From Rhabdornis inornatus (lineage: Eukaryota; Chordata; Aves; Passeriformes; Rhabdornithidae), in contig VWZS01011036.1 of the NCBI GenBank assembly GCA_013397075.1, positions 440,111 through 504,110 of the forward strand: a stretch of DNA of 64,000 nt. Direction: 5' to 3'. The notes below the pieces were generated by a model that saw only the letters and a program-made list of their open reading frames with translations, searched no databases and was not told the origin of the DNA. Positions 9,161 through 22,300 of the stretch are shown here, piece by piece. The translations under genes and the position numbers were made by a program. Within the stretch, counting starts at the first letter, position 1. Every line of letters begins with the position of its first letter.

Positions 9161-9905
9161 GGTATCATTGTTATTCTTCGTTCTTTCATTTCCTTCTCCT
9201 GGTAACAAATCCCTGTAAAGAAACATGGCTGCGTTTCTCTTTGCATTTAGTATTTAGACAGCCTGGTTGCCTTTATTCTAAGCATAAAGCAGGTGATTGA
9301 TTTGCTTCTACACACTCTGTTACTCAACAGCCACACCTATGTTGAGATCCTCTAATACGCTCATGAATTAGTCATTACTCACACACCTTCCTTCAAGAAC
9401 AAAAAGGTAACTGCCAGCACAGGAGGGTTAGATCCACACTGAACAAGCCACAAAGTACACTTCCTAAGAATTGCAAATTACCCTATAGCAGTTGAGGATC
9501 AAATAAAATTTAACAGTTTTATTTATAAAATTTGTACCATGGGTTTTATATGCTATTCCCCAGTCTTGAGTCCACTGAAAAATATTCCTAAGGCTCAAAT
9601 ACAAGCTTTAAATCATACAGCCATAAAAACAGGCAATATTTGTAATACAAGATAAAACCAAATTGCCTTTAAAAATCCCACAGTATTTTCCACAGAAATG
9701 AAACTGTTAGCTCTAATGTACTGGCCAAGATCCAGCCTGGGTAATAATGTTCTCTTACCTGAATTTCCCTTACAGTTATTCAATTTCACCACCTGTCCTA
9801 AAACTTTGTGAACAGTTAAGTGAATTCTGTTCCTGGTGCTTTATATCAGAAAACTGATATAAAGCTTTCTGTTTCAACCAAGTTTCACAGGAAGAAAAAA
9901 ACTCT

Positions 9906-9960
9906 CTATATATAAACATACATACATACATATATATATGCGTGTGTGTGTACACATATA
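9906..9960. repeat. Compound TA/CATA/TG microsatellite
   Basis: The tract runs through TATATA, then CATACATACA, TATATATA, and GTGTGTGTG. A minus-strand frame across it (9776-9994) encodes only the His/Tyr/Thr repeats expected of it. Confidence 0.85.
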
Positions 9961-12429
9961 AATGTGCATGTTTTGCTGACCTCAAAGCAGTCATCTACAA
10001 TTTTTCTCAGATTCCATAGGCTTCCTTAAAATGTCACCCTGCCAAAAGAAAGAGAAAAGACTTCATGTCAGATCCATTAGCCAGATTGTCTTAGAGGCAG
10101 GAAATTATGGCATCTAACTCAGGCCTCCAAGGCCATCAGATATGATCCAGTATCCAGCGGTCTGTTTTGGAAAAAGGAGTCTGAAATTGGGAGCTTCCCA
10201 GTTTTTGCAACAAGTGGAAGACTTGAGGTTGGGGAAACAACTTCTATTGAAGTTGAAATGTCATTGTAGGCACATTATATTCACTAACCTCACTGGAAGT
10301 CTGGGAAGCGTTTTCCATTAAAATGACTCTGCTTACAAAGCATGGCTCAGGCTTGTGGGGCTGCCAGGGACGCCGCCTTCTGTACTTCCTGGTCACTAAG
10401 GTATTTGGAAGAAGTTAGGTTTCCTCCTCTCATCCCCCCGCTCCCTGCCATGTGTACACACACCCAAAAAGACACTGATTCAATCCTGCTGATCAGATAG
10501 CCCAGTTTTTTACAAATTCTTATTACTAATCAACGCCATCAGGATTTGGTCTCATTAGGCTGCTGTATTTCATCCCAAAGCTCTCTGCTGATTAACTCTG
10601 TATGTCAAACAAGGTGAGGTTTCTAAGGAAACACTGTAATTTCTATTAAATCAGTTGATGCAATTAAAAAATAAGTCATGCTTCTGAGACGACAAACCCA
10701 TCAAGTTCATTCTCAAGTACAGATTGCAATATTTCTGTATCCTATTTTAACAAGGAAACTCAAAGGAAAAAGTCATGTAAAGAGCTGGTTCAATTTTGCT
10801 ATTACACTAGGGCTGTCATCCAAACTGCTCATTCAAAAATACTGCCACATCTCTCACAGGTATCCTTATTGCCTACAGGTGTTCCAGGCTTTTGAGATGG
10901 CCTTGCCTCTCTAGAACACAAGTCGAGGCACCCAAGAGCCAAGCTGAATATTACAGCTAATTACTAATTAATATTAAATATACTTTTATTTCAAACTTTA
11001 CAATCTAAAAGTACAAAATAAAAACAACTAAAAATATTCAGCATTCATAAGAACATAAGAGAAGTTATAATTTTCCTTCTCTGCAAGAAAATCATGACTC
11101 CATGATTCCTCATATATACCATAACAATAAATAAGTTACAAAAAAGTTTTACTTTTTGTAAAGTTATTAAACAATCTGATATTCATTATGTACACAAACA
11201 CTTACTTTAACCTAAGCAATATCTAGTCCATGAATGTGCATATATGACACATACACATTTTACTCTGCTAGCTTTCAAGCCATTCCTTAAATTTCATGAA
11301 GAACTGAATTAAGCTTTCATAAAGCCCAACTTACTTTAGCAGTCCCCCCCCAAAAAAATCTCTAGACTTTTACTATCTGTAAGACAAGAGTATTTGACAA
11401 TAAATGGAAGCATTACAGAAAAATTAAAATAACAGTGAGGAGAACAAATAATATGGCCTGATCAGGTTCAAAGTTCATAACTGTAAATCCACTTAATTAG
11501 AGATAGAACTACACTACTCATTGTGCTATTTAGTCACTGATACACCTCTGACTTGCTTAACTCCTAATGATGTCAGATTTCAGCTCACAATGAGGTGCAG
11601 TTTTTCCCAAAAATTGGAAGTCTTCAATCATAGCAACTGAAGAGAAGAAAACTTATCACAGACAGCATTAAAACAATCATTGCAAAGACAATCTGTTACA
11701 AATTATTCTGCTTTGAACCTCAGTAATTTGCAAACATTTGCTTATTGTTCGTAGGTCCTGATGGAGTCACGAAAAAGTACAAAACCAACAAGAAATCAAA
11801 AAACGGACAAGTAATAAGGAACAGGCTGACCTAGAACTAAATGATGAACTGGCCTCTGAAGCATTTTAACAGCCAAATAAAGTAACACTTTTAGGTTTCA
11901 TTTCCCCCACCCCTCGAGGCCTGTAATATTTCGTCACTAAGTAGTGCAGCTGAGGAACAGACTCCGCTCTCTTACTCCCAGATAGAACTATATGTGACCT
12001 AAGGAATCAATATGTGCACCAGAATCATTCTTCCTCCAAAGTAGTCACACCAGAAAGAAATGGTCTGAGCCAACGTAGTGCAATTCATACATAAATTTTC
12101 TAAATGAAGAAGCTGTAACTTCAATCCACAAAAATCACTGCAGAATACTAAGTTCACTGTAGATATCTGCAGAGCTTCACTTTCCTCCTCTTATTTAAAG
12201 AAAATTTCCTACCTTAAAACCATTAAACTTTAACAGCCTGTTTCGACAAGGGCAGAAAGCAGAAGGGATTAGGTCACTTGTCTGCAACAACATAAAAATG
12301 TGTCCTAGTGATCTATAAAGGCCAGTTGTCTGAAACATGTCTCATAATACATGCAAGCCACTTTCCATCTTGAGACTGGCAAGTGGCCCTTCTCTGTTTT
12401 GACATCCATACGGCAGGTGTTTTAGTGGA

Positions 12430-12456
12430 TTTTTTTTCTTTTTTTTTTTTTTTTTT
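12430..12456. repeat. T-rich tract
   Basis: A nearly pure T run with one C interruption. It could be the tail of an old retroposed sequence on the minus strand, but no source is recognisable. Confidence 0.8.
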
Positions 12457-15058
12457 AACCTCCGGTATAAAGCAGAAATTTTATTTCAGCTGTGTTTGCA
12501 TCATTAGCTTTCTGGCAATCACATAAGCCTAAATTATCCAGGCAAGCAGTTTCATTTATCGAGACCTCTTGCTGGAAAAGAGCAGCAATCAAATCAGTCA
12601 GCCCAAATTATCCTTGACATTAAAAAAGGGCTCTAGGATCATTCTAAGAAATTACTTTCTCCTATTACAGAGCTGATTATGTTGTAGATGCCTCTGCCAC
12701 ATCACAGCACAAAATGTTGTTTAAAATAAAAATGTTTATAAGAGCATGTAATTTTCATTGCCACTGTTTGTAATATTCAATGTTTTATTAAGGCATGCTA
12801 AATATACATTATATGTGTAAGGGTACACGTGCACCAAGTGTATAAAAGTAGTAATGGCTACAATAGCTCGTGCTTCCTTCAGCCAAGCAGCCCTGTGGAG
12901 ACAGGAAAGCAGCAGCCAGGTCCCAGGCTGAGGGGCTCTCTGAGGGTGAAGCCAAGAAGGCTCCACAGATTATTGCTCTGCATCACTGCAGGATTGAGGT
13001 CTTATCCTCTCAGAGGCCACATGAACTAGACTGAGTTTTCAGCTGTTCCCAGACAGTGGTGATTTCCCACTCATCTCTAGTGCCTTGTGCTCAACTTCTC
13101 TGAGATCTTTATCAGGCCAAATCTAACTTAGAACATCTAAGTTTGAAAGCATAGAGAGCTTAAATGGGTACGGAAAATATTAGGAGTTCTCATGCTTGCC
13201 ATTGATCAAATGTGAAGGAGGAGGAAAAAAAAAGAAGACACCTTCACAGTATCAGTAATCAGCAAAGTTCTATATGAAAGTAAAAGAAAAGGCTCCAGCT
13301 CTTAAATTTTGTAATATAGGGCCCAAAGGACTCTGCTGTTTCTGAGCTGGTAACAGGTTCTGTATTCACAGCTCACTGATATGGCATACAAAACCCAAAC
13401 AAAATATTATCAAAAAATTTTTAAGTGCTTCACAATTATTTCAAAAAGAAAAAAAATGTGTAGAAAAAAAATGCACAAAAAGCTAGAGCTGCCAAATGGA
13501 TAAGGGAAAAACTAGAAGAGATGAAAATGTATGCAAGCTTCAAAAAGAATATTAAAAAATCCTACTGGGAGCAAAAACGTATTTAAAACTAGAAAGATAG
13601 CTTCTACTGAAAGCAACCCATAAAACATAGGATGTGGGATTTTTTTCTCCCCCAGGTAAACACAATGAGCCAAAACAGCAGCTTTGTGGTTAAAGAGAGA
13701 GACATTTCTGGTTCAGGGCCCAGCTATGCAATAGGCACAATACCTTGCCTAAATTATATGCTTGTAATGCGAACACATTTTCACCGGACACATCAATCTC
13801 GACTTAATAACAAATATAATGAACAGCTTAAAATGCACCATGCACCACAATCAAGTGAGAATTCCTAATTGTTGGTTTTAAGCTCAAAATTAGTAAATAT
13901 GTAAAATTGCACTATGGTTGGTTAAGTCACAATATTGAAGGCTGACACTGATCTTAGACTCCCTACCCTGCATTTGCTTGACAAGTTTCCTGCACACCCA
14001 ACAGTATGAAATCAGTTATTACGTATTTCTCTCTCCAGTTGCACGCCATTAAATACATTTTCCTGCATAAAGACTTGGCCATATTGTGCCAGCAGTTTTC
14101 AGATGTTGTTTGCAGTTCCTTTTCCCAAAATGCATGTCCTACTTCTAGACAGGCAGACTGAATTCCAGCCAAATAGGGCTCATATAGAGTTAGAATTAGA
14201 GAATCATGTGTAGATTGATTTGACAGATTACACTGGTTTCTGGATCCCTCAGTACGTTTCAAACCAACCTCCATAAATCAGTGTCTTATAAATCTTGCCC
14301 TGACACAGCTTACTTTCTAGTACAGTATGTTCTACATCCACTCAAATCACCATAAGGTCACAGCAAAATCACTGATTCACTGGAAAATACATTTTACAAA
14401 TAAAGCGATCCTATCCAATAAACCTATGTCCCCAGAACTGAGTTTAAGTTAAAAAGCAGACCATGAGACCAGACTTAATTTACCTTATCTGGCTCAGCAG
14501 CAGCATCCTTTCACCCACTGAGCTGGGTTCCTACGGGTGTAAAGCACATTAGATATCAGAAACGGCAACCATCCCTCACCATGCTCTTCCTTTGATTTGG
14601 AAATAACATTCACGGGAAGATACAGGCTTTAAAGTTTTAGATTTGGCCAGCTACGTCCAAGGCACAGAGGCATCACACATTTCAGAAAACAAGAGCAGTT
14701 CAGTGATTGTCATTATGTTGTCTGGAAAAAGGCTGAAAAGCAGAAATACAAGAAAACCTCTCCTATAGATACCACAGTAGGTTCATTTGTAGGGACACTG
14801 TAGCATTTACACATTTTGTCTTTTAATCTGTATAAACAGGTTCATTTATTTCAGCTCCCTTCTGAACCAAGACAGTGGGTAAAAGCTGATCTAAGTGACC
14901 CACAAATCCTCTTTTTCACCTTGGAAGCCTTTGGTCATTGTTCTAATAACTTTATTTAATATACATGAGTCTCCAAAGAAAATTCACAATGTATGATAGT
15001 CTAAAAAATGCCCATCATGTCAAGAAGGGAACATTACTAGGTCATTTTGTCTGTCTAG

Positions 15059-15451
15059 TGAGGGAAATCCCATTTTCCTCTCCGGTCCTCCGGCTAGCTC
15101 TGGACTAGAGAGAGGTGGGAAATCCCCATAGACAGAGGCAAAAAAACAGAGAAGGCTCTTTTCTCCCATGGGAAGGTGATCCACAGTTTATTCTGTCCAC
15201 ATGGTGAAAGGAGAAAGAGAGCACGCAAGAAGACGGCGGGCACTTTTAAACTCAGGGAAATAGGAGGGGAGGAACAGACCTGCGACCACTGGGACACAGA
15301 CGAAGGGGAGGGGCTAAGGGAGGGCTGAACCAACTTCACAAGCTCCGGGGGATACAGAGTAAACCATTTTCTCAGTTCAGTATAAAAACGTAACAGTGCA
15401 ATATAGAACCATGAACAGTGCAACCTATGAAACAAACAGTGCAATACAACA
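15059..15451 (-). repeat. Solo LTR, minus strand, perfect 6-bp target duplication
   Basis: On the minus strand it starts TGTTGTATTGCACTG and ends GGGATTTCCCTCA. The hexamer GTCTAG flanks it exactly (15053-15058 and 15452-15457), fixing both ends at 393 bp. It has a minus-strand TATA-like TTTAAAAG near 15246 and an AATAAA near 15190. A 6-bp duplication suggests an ERVK or alpharetrovirus-like source. The minus-strand frame at 15094-15444 lies entirely inside and is an LTR shadow. Confidence 0.8.
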
Positions 15452-15457
15452 GTCTAG

Positions 15458-18400
15458 TAAGTTTTTTTCACTGTTATGTTTCCACAAACCCCAAACTCAC
15501 TAGCACTAAAAGAAAACAGAATACTTTGAAGAAGAGAAAAAAAAGTTGGTGTCAAGATTATCATTCTCTGTATGATCTTCTGTCTTGAGGGAAAGATTTA
15601 GTCAGCTAATTATTTTCTCCCTCCTCCCCTCCCCCTTACAGTTGAACCTGGTGAGATTCTTAAACATATTTTGCAAAGAATCACTTGGTTCTTTAATCTC
15701 TCCAGAGAGAACATGTTGCAAATGAACATTTCTCCTGCTTACTCCTCCCTTGCCAAGGGCATATAATTGTGTCTTTAAAGTGAAAATATGATTCACACAT
15801 CTAATGGAACTCAGATATATTACAGGTATAGATATACCTGAATCTAAAAATGCTTTCTTATTTTTTACAGCAAGATTTGTAACTGGGTTTCCCCAAAATT
15901 CAGATTAAAGTTGTTTTTTGTTTTCTCTGTAGCTTAGTAAACATTTAATTTTGGCACTGAGAAGTCTTCAGCTGGACAGAGGGAGAGCACATTAAAGAGC
16001 AACCTTAGAAGCATTCTTGCAAGATGCAGGAAAATGGAGCAAAGGTTCTTAATGACAAGTTTTAAATTTTATAGTCCTCCTACAAATAAATTGAAGAAAG
16101 TATTTCAAAGCTATGCTATCATTCAGTTTTATATTTTAAAGGAAAGAAGTTAAAAATGAAAAAGCAACAAAGAATCATCTCTTCTAAATCCTACTGAGAC
16201 ATCTGACGAGGCTGTGTGTTCTGCCTAAGAAACTTAGCAGGGACACTCACTTCCACCCTCCTGCTCAAACAGGACATCACAAATCAGAAGCACAGTCATC
16301 TCAGAGCCAAATATAAGAGCTTTCTTTAATTTCCAGTGTTTTAATGAAGGCTAATCGTTTGCTCCCTATCTTCTCTTCTGCCTTCACCAGAAGCGTATCA
16401 CTGACTAACAAAATATCACCTGCACAAGTTTCACAACTTGTATGACAAAATTGCATGGAAAAAAAATTACGGACATACTTAATAAAAATGCAGATCTTCC
16501 TTTTTGGAAGAATTTTTATACAAATATTAAAGATGATCATATGTACAAGACAACCTTCTATAAACTGAAATTGACTGAATACAGTTGTAACTCTCACTAA
16601 TATGTAATTACAATAAAAGTAAAATAAAATATTTTAAATTACTGGAAAAATTTCCAGCAGTTTCCAAAAGGCATGGAAGAACATACTGTAAACAGAGAAC
16701 CTGAGAGGGATTTTCCTGAAATCCTATTTCAGAACATATTCTCTATCTGTGAGCAAAGACTGAAAGACACAAACTCACCTCCTTATATGTACCTTTATTG
16801 CTGTAATGAGTGAAGAAATAGGCTTTAGTATTTGATTCTTATCCTTTGCATGGTTAGTTCAGCTGAACTTGTCTGTCTCAAGTGGGTATTTTACTGCAGA
16901 GGATCTTGGTTTAATTAGTCTCAGGTCACAAAATGTGCCACTTCAAAACCCACCTGAAGAGCAGGCACTCACGGCAAAGCAAAGTAGTTGGACATAACAT
17001 TGATTTTAAAGAAAACATGACTTCACATGTCTAAATATACTAAGTTTTTGTCTTTGACTGGCAGAACATGACACAAAACCCTCAAGAAATTATTCACTGA
17101 ACAGAGCAACAACCAACTGCTCAAAATTTCAGCCAAAGCTCAAAGTAAGCTTAGATGTTTTGTAATCATCACCATCTTCTCTCAAGATAATTTAATGACA
17201 CTTTTTATATGGTGAGGCAGTTAAAGTCAGATTCTCTTGCTTGTTTCTTCTCATTAGGAGTTACTTTTAGATATATCAAAATGAAAATAACTCTAAAATT
17301 ATGCTATTTCCCTCTGAGTACTTTTACTTAACAAGCAGTAGTAGATTAGGTTGTACTGCAAATCAGTTATGAGTTCATTCAGGTTTTAAACCTTTAAAAA
17401 AGTCTAACGCAGACTTTCTGTTTCTATCCAAAATCCCAAATTCCCAGCAGCTTAGGTTCTTGCAAAGAAACACTCAGATATTGCTGGAAAATACAAACTG
17501 AAAATCAAGAAGCACTCTATTTTATTGGCAGATATTGCTCCCAAGTTATTCACCACAGTGTTTTTATATTGGCACTAGCACCTCTCCGATCTCACCACCA
17601 ATCCAAAATCCTGTGTGAGAAGGAGAACCCTTCCAGCCACTGCACACAACAATCCTGCACTGCAGACACGGGTTGCATTTGCATTGCAGAGAAGACCTGG
17701 AATAGGAACAGGTCCAGCTGCCAAGGAACACAGCAGGAAAGAGTTGGACACCTGAGCAGTGGCCTAGAAGTGTTCCAAGGGCAGTGCCAGGAAACACAGG
17801 AACAGCTAAAAACCAAGAAAGCAGTGAGCCTAGTGCTCCCCCTGCACTGAGGAAGGTCCTTTCTGTGCTGCAACTTCTAATTTCCAATCTTCTATTTATC
17901 TCCTGTTCTATTTACCATCCTCTGTATTTGGCTAAATTGAAAGGATGCAAAAATGTCATGAACCCAGGAGAACTTCAGCATTTACCTGTGAATGGGTGGG
18001 GACAAACGCAAAAAAATATTAAAATGGAGGCATTCAGAGTTTTAAAGAAGTCACTATCAAAGCCTGGAAAGACATTATCAGGGCAGATGAGAGAGATGGA
18101 TCTTTGTGTTAATTTCATAACAGTAGCAAGTTTTTAATACACATCAGGTCAAGGTACAGAACAGGACAAAGCAAAAGTAGAAAGACAAAAACAGAAGGAT
18201 CAGGTCAAATGACACCCTCACTATTAAAACTGATGCATTACATTCCTACATTCCAATTTGCAGATACTACTTCAGGTATTATCTTTTCAATGGAAAATTG
18301 AGGTCTTTTTTTTATGTTACCTGATTATAAGCTGCAGAAACAAGTAATTATTTTTAGAGTGATTTTTGGATGCAAATATTCCTAGGAAATAGCTGTGGGA

Positions 18401-21400
18401 GAACAGTTTTGCTATTTGAGGGGGTTATTTGAACTGTGCTGACATTCTGAATAACCAGTCCTGTGCATATGGAAAAACTATGACAATAAAGGCATTTTGT
18501 TTCAATTTCTAAACATTGTTTGAACTTGCTGTTTATTCACCACAAAGTAAAACTTAAAAGAAAGACATTTCAACAGAACCTAAATTATTTAAGAAACATC
18601 AAACAACAACTACATTTGCTGTCAGAAATGTTTTGGTTGAAAACATTACATAACTCTATGGCACCCAGAATTCCTACACACCTTAAACAGGACTTCAGTG
18701 AATTCTCCTAATAGAAAGACTAAATTACAGAAGTGGTAGGAAAGCATTTGAATGGATAGAGATGAAACACTTGAATTAGTAATTATTGTGACAAAAATGT
18801 GTCAGTAATTCTATGTCCTCTGTAGATGATAAAACCAAGGCTGTCAGCAGGTCAACTCCAGCTCCTTGGGTTTTTTTCCCAGTTCTCCTCTGATGTAGAC
18901 ATACATTGCATGGTGGAGCAAAATTACTTGTTAGCTTGCTTCAAAGGACAGGCTGATATGAAACCATCAGAAGGAACATTGCAATTTGTGTTTCAGTGGC
19001 TTGGAAGCCCTTTCTGATTTATTACAATAATTTCATGTAAGTTCATATTTTATTTTTTAGAGTACCTAGCTCCCGCCTTGGAATCAAACAGTCTTAAATT
19101 GCTTTATTTCCTCTATTCTAGTTGTACTTAAGACAGAGGCTCAGATTTTGATAAGTTATTGGCTCTCCTTTTGCAACTAAGGTATCTTGGATAATAATGT
19201 AACTTCTGAAACAGAAAAAAGCAGGAAGTTAAATGAAAGTAGAATTCAAAGCTTATGCCAGGTGTCTACAAAGGCAGTCAGAAAAGTTGCAACTCCTCAC
19301 CCTGGCCTTGCAAGCCTCTGAACTTGCAGCCTTTCAGAGATCAGCTTATGTGCTTATACCTCAATTCAGTTAGGCAATGAATAAAAAAATGCGTTGGAGC
19401 AGATAAGAGTCCAAGCCGCTACTGAGTCAAAGTGTCCTAGAAGAGGGAAAGCCAGAAGTAAAGTCCCTTACTACTGAAAAAATCAAATAGAGAGAAATAT
19501 ATTTCTCCTTCATTTTTATCTTTTAAGACTCCAACGTGACAAGTCCTACTTCAGATTCTTAACATATTTAACTGTTGTGAGAGCTAAAAGAATAAGAGAA
19601 CAGTGATTTGGAATAATAATTTCACTGATATAAAGAACCCCCTGAGTCAAGCATGTTTTCCCTTCATGCCATGAATTCCCTAAAGTTAATACTAATTATC
19701 AACATCTTCTGAAAACACAAGTTCTCTTCCTGAAGATGTTTATCACTGATTACTGTCTGAAACTACTGCCAAGAGCAGGTAATTTCACCAAGCTCTTGGG
19801 ACAGATGACATCTCTCTAGAGAACATGGCCAAGGTCTCCATCAGCCCCTTATCAATGAAAGCACCTCGAGTTTGATTGGGGCAGGGAGAAGCCACATGGA
19901 TGGACACAAAACTGAAAATCCAAATAATCCATTATGCTGATTAATTTTTCCTTTATCTGCATAATACAAACTTCAGCCCTTCCTCATTTCAAGCATGTTC
20001 TCCTTCTCACTTTGTAGTGTTTAACTCGCATAATTAATTAGCTTCAACTAGGAGAAAGAACTATGCAAAATACTTGAAAAGAGGGATAAGGACAAAAAAG
20101 CTAGATACACAGTTTTCAGGACTTCAAAGCAACAATGTTTTCTTGCAGACGCACAGCAGGGATTGCCTAAGGTAAAATAACTTGCACAACAGAGACTCAT
20201 CCTAAGTATTAAAAAAAGGGCTGACTAGCCAAATACAAAAAAAAAGGTTTGATTTTAGTCTAAAAATTAATTATGGTCAATGAGAGAAGCATGAAGACTA
20301 ACATGCTGAGCTTTAAATGTGAAAATCCTTTAAGGTAAGGCTCTTACTAAAAATCAGTAAGCTGAAGAAAACCATGACAAAAGCCAGTGATCTGCATTCT
20401 TTTCTGTGATCAGCATTAAAGCAAAAAAGTTTTAAGAATTATCTCCATCTCTGCACTTTATATAGGACATGTAAAACAGCACTACAAGGTTTTAAATGCC
20501 TTTTCACTGAATCCTCGAGAAATACAGCTGATGGCAAGACAAATAATGGCATAGAATAGCCTGTCATTATTTTATAGTACTTTCAAGTCAGTAAAAAGTG
20601 TGGGTTGAATAAGATCCCAGCTCTTAGAAACTTGCAGTGCACTGAAATTTTGCAGTTTTCTTCTCAAATATTCTTCATAAACATAAGACAAGAGAGAAAA
20701 CCAAAACCTTTCCAAGTTATATACCTGAGCATTTCCTGAACAAAGGAATAACAGCCTGTACTTAACACTCACCAATTCCCTCAATGTTAATAAGATGTAA
20801 GTTATTTACTCACCTTTCTGTAAACCAGTGAATAAAAATAACATTAGTGTTAATGAAGCATCTTTAAAAAACATCACCTGTCCCTAGGAAGCTGTAAGCT
20901 GCTATTTACCAGATGGCTCATCTCTTATCAGGTACTAAAATAACAGAAAGACCCTCTATGTCTTCTAGGTACAAACTAAAGTCTAAAATATTACTACTCA
21001 TTTCTTATTATACTCTCTGAAACTCTGAAGTGTTGGAAAATACAATTCTTCTAAGTGGTGAACAAAAAAAACGCCAAACAAGTAAACCCAGTAATAAAAA
21101 CTATTTAAGACCACAGTAGAACACAAAATATGGCAAGATTACCAGAAGAACTGGCTCTAAACATTCAGTCTGGAAGTTAAACTAAGTCCAAGCTACAGGC
21201 AGAATGAGGTTATAGAAATATCTCCCATGAACAACAGTGGCCAAAGAAACCTAGAGTAAAAAAGTAAACTACCATTTTGCAGCCGTATTTTTCACAACTC
21301 AAAATTAGTTGGTTGTTCATTTTGGTTACGTGTATACTGTACAACTGTACACCACTGAGATGATTCCATTATTATTTTTATTACAGTTAAACTCAAATTG

Positions 21401-22088
21401 TCAAAAAACCTTCAACATTTCTTCCAGTAAGATAGGACAGTACATTAAAGTAAATCCAATTAGAGTACCTTGAAGCAAGTGTGAATTTTTTACCGAGTTA
21501 CTTAATAATTAATCTTAAATATCCCAGCAGGGGAAAAACATTTTTTACTTCCTGACATTTTTTTCCACTTTTCTGAAACTTCAGCATCACAATTTTGTGT
21601 CAAACAATAAAAACTTCTAAACCCTTAATGCAGGTCTGCAGGCATATTCTTGCACCCAACGTAACTTCAATACTCTGCACATTAATGGCAGTAACTGCAT
21701 TTCTGTGTATTTCTACAAAAGCCCATAAAAGACAAGACTGCCTTTTCCACCTCACTGCAAGTTCTAGCTTGAGAAGATGAGTTAATATAATCCTCTTTCT
21801 TCCATACAACCTCTTTTTTTTTTCACTTAGTATTTTTTCTTGTCTTTTCCTCAGCAAGGTATCTGAGAGACCAAAAGAGAATTCTTCTCTGACATAAACT
21901 AACTTCAATTTCAACTTACACTCCAATATCTAGGCTGAATTTAATCTTTGCTTCAATGTAGGCAATACTGTCTAGTGTTTCAGCTTATCTACTGGTTTTT
22001 CACTTTAAAGTTTTAACTATCAACATAAACAATTGAAAACACAGTGAAATTCCCAGAGACAAAATTGATACTGAAAGAAGTTCGTATT
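15458..22088. other. Gene-free AT-rich stretch
   Basis: No supported gene. Overlapping frames on both strands at 17564-17887 sit in a slightly GC-richer patch but lack motifs and splice sites that I can recognise. The remaining frames are under 110 codons and look like chance. Confidence 0.4.
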
Positions 22089-22300
22089 TGTGTTGGTTTT
22101 GCACATATAACATTTAGTGAGGAAGGAAGACACCCACAGAAATAATTTTTTTTTAAAAAGGAGTTCTGAGAGCTTCCTCTATGTCTGACAAAAACGAATC
22201 AGTGACTGGGTTTTAGAATTGACAACCTATTAAACCACTTAGAAAGCTGAACACACCTCTGTGAACACACATTTTAAAACTGAACAAACCCCAGGAAGTT
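22089..22300 (+). repeat. Decayed ERVL-like LTR fragment, plus strand
   Basis: It starts TGTGTTGGTTTTGCA and keeps scattered matches to the LTR family at 4243-5526. One is a GAGAGCTTCCTC...TCTGAC stretch, and another is CCTCTGTGA followed by an ACATTTTAAAA promoter-like segment. The downstream half with the minisatellite is missing or unrecognisable. The match is by eye across gaps, so the end is approximate. Confidence 0.45.

Larger units (their letters stand above)
5887..9166 (+). mobile_element. Defective ERVK/betaretrovirus-like provirus
   Basis: This is a complete integrated provirus with a gutted interior. Two related LTRs (5894-6450 and 8573-9160) flank about 2.1 kb. The flanks AGGCATC (5887-5893) and AGGTATC (9160-9166) give a 6-bp target duplication with one mismatch, as expected for the ERVK/betaretroviral class. 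A Lys-type primer-binding site follows the left LTR, and a polypurine tract abuts the right LTR. The interior holds a broken gag start, a capsid-like scrap, a basic small frame, an env anchor piece, an integrase scrap and a second env anchor. I see no protease, reverse transcriptase or RNase H, so it cannot be autonomous. By eye the LTRs differ by roughly thirty substitutions plus several indels, which means an old insertion. Confidence 0.9.
9167..15052. other. Gene-free AT-rich stretch
   Basis: No gene, RNA or dated repeat is supported across these 5.9 kb. It holds a TA/CA/TG microsatellite at 9906-9960 and a T-rich tract at 12430-12456. Frames such as 12736-12966, 13632-13868 and 13963-14274 have no recognisable content or splice context. 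Confidence 0.45.
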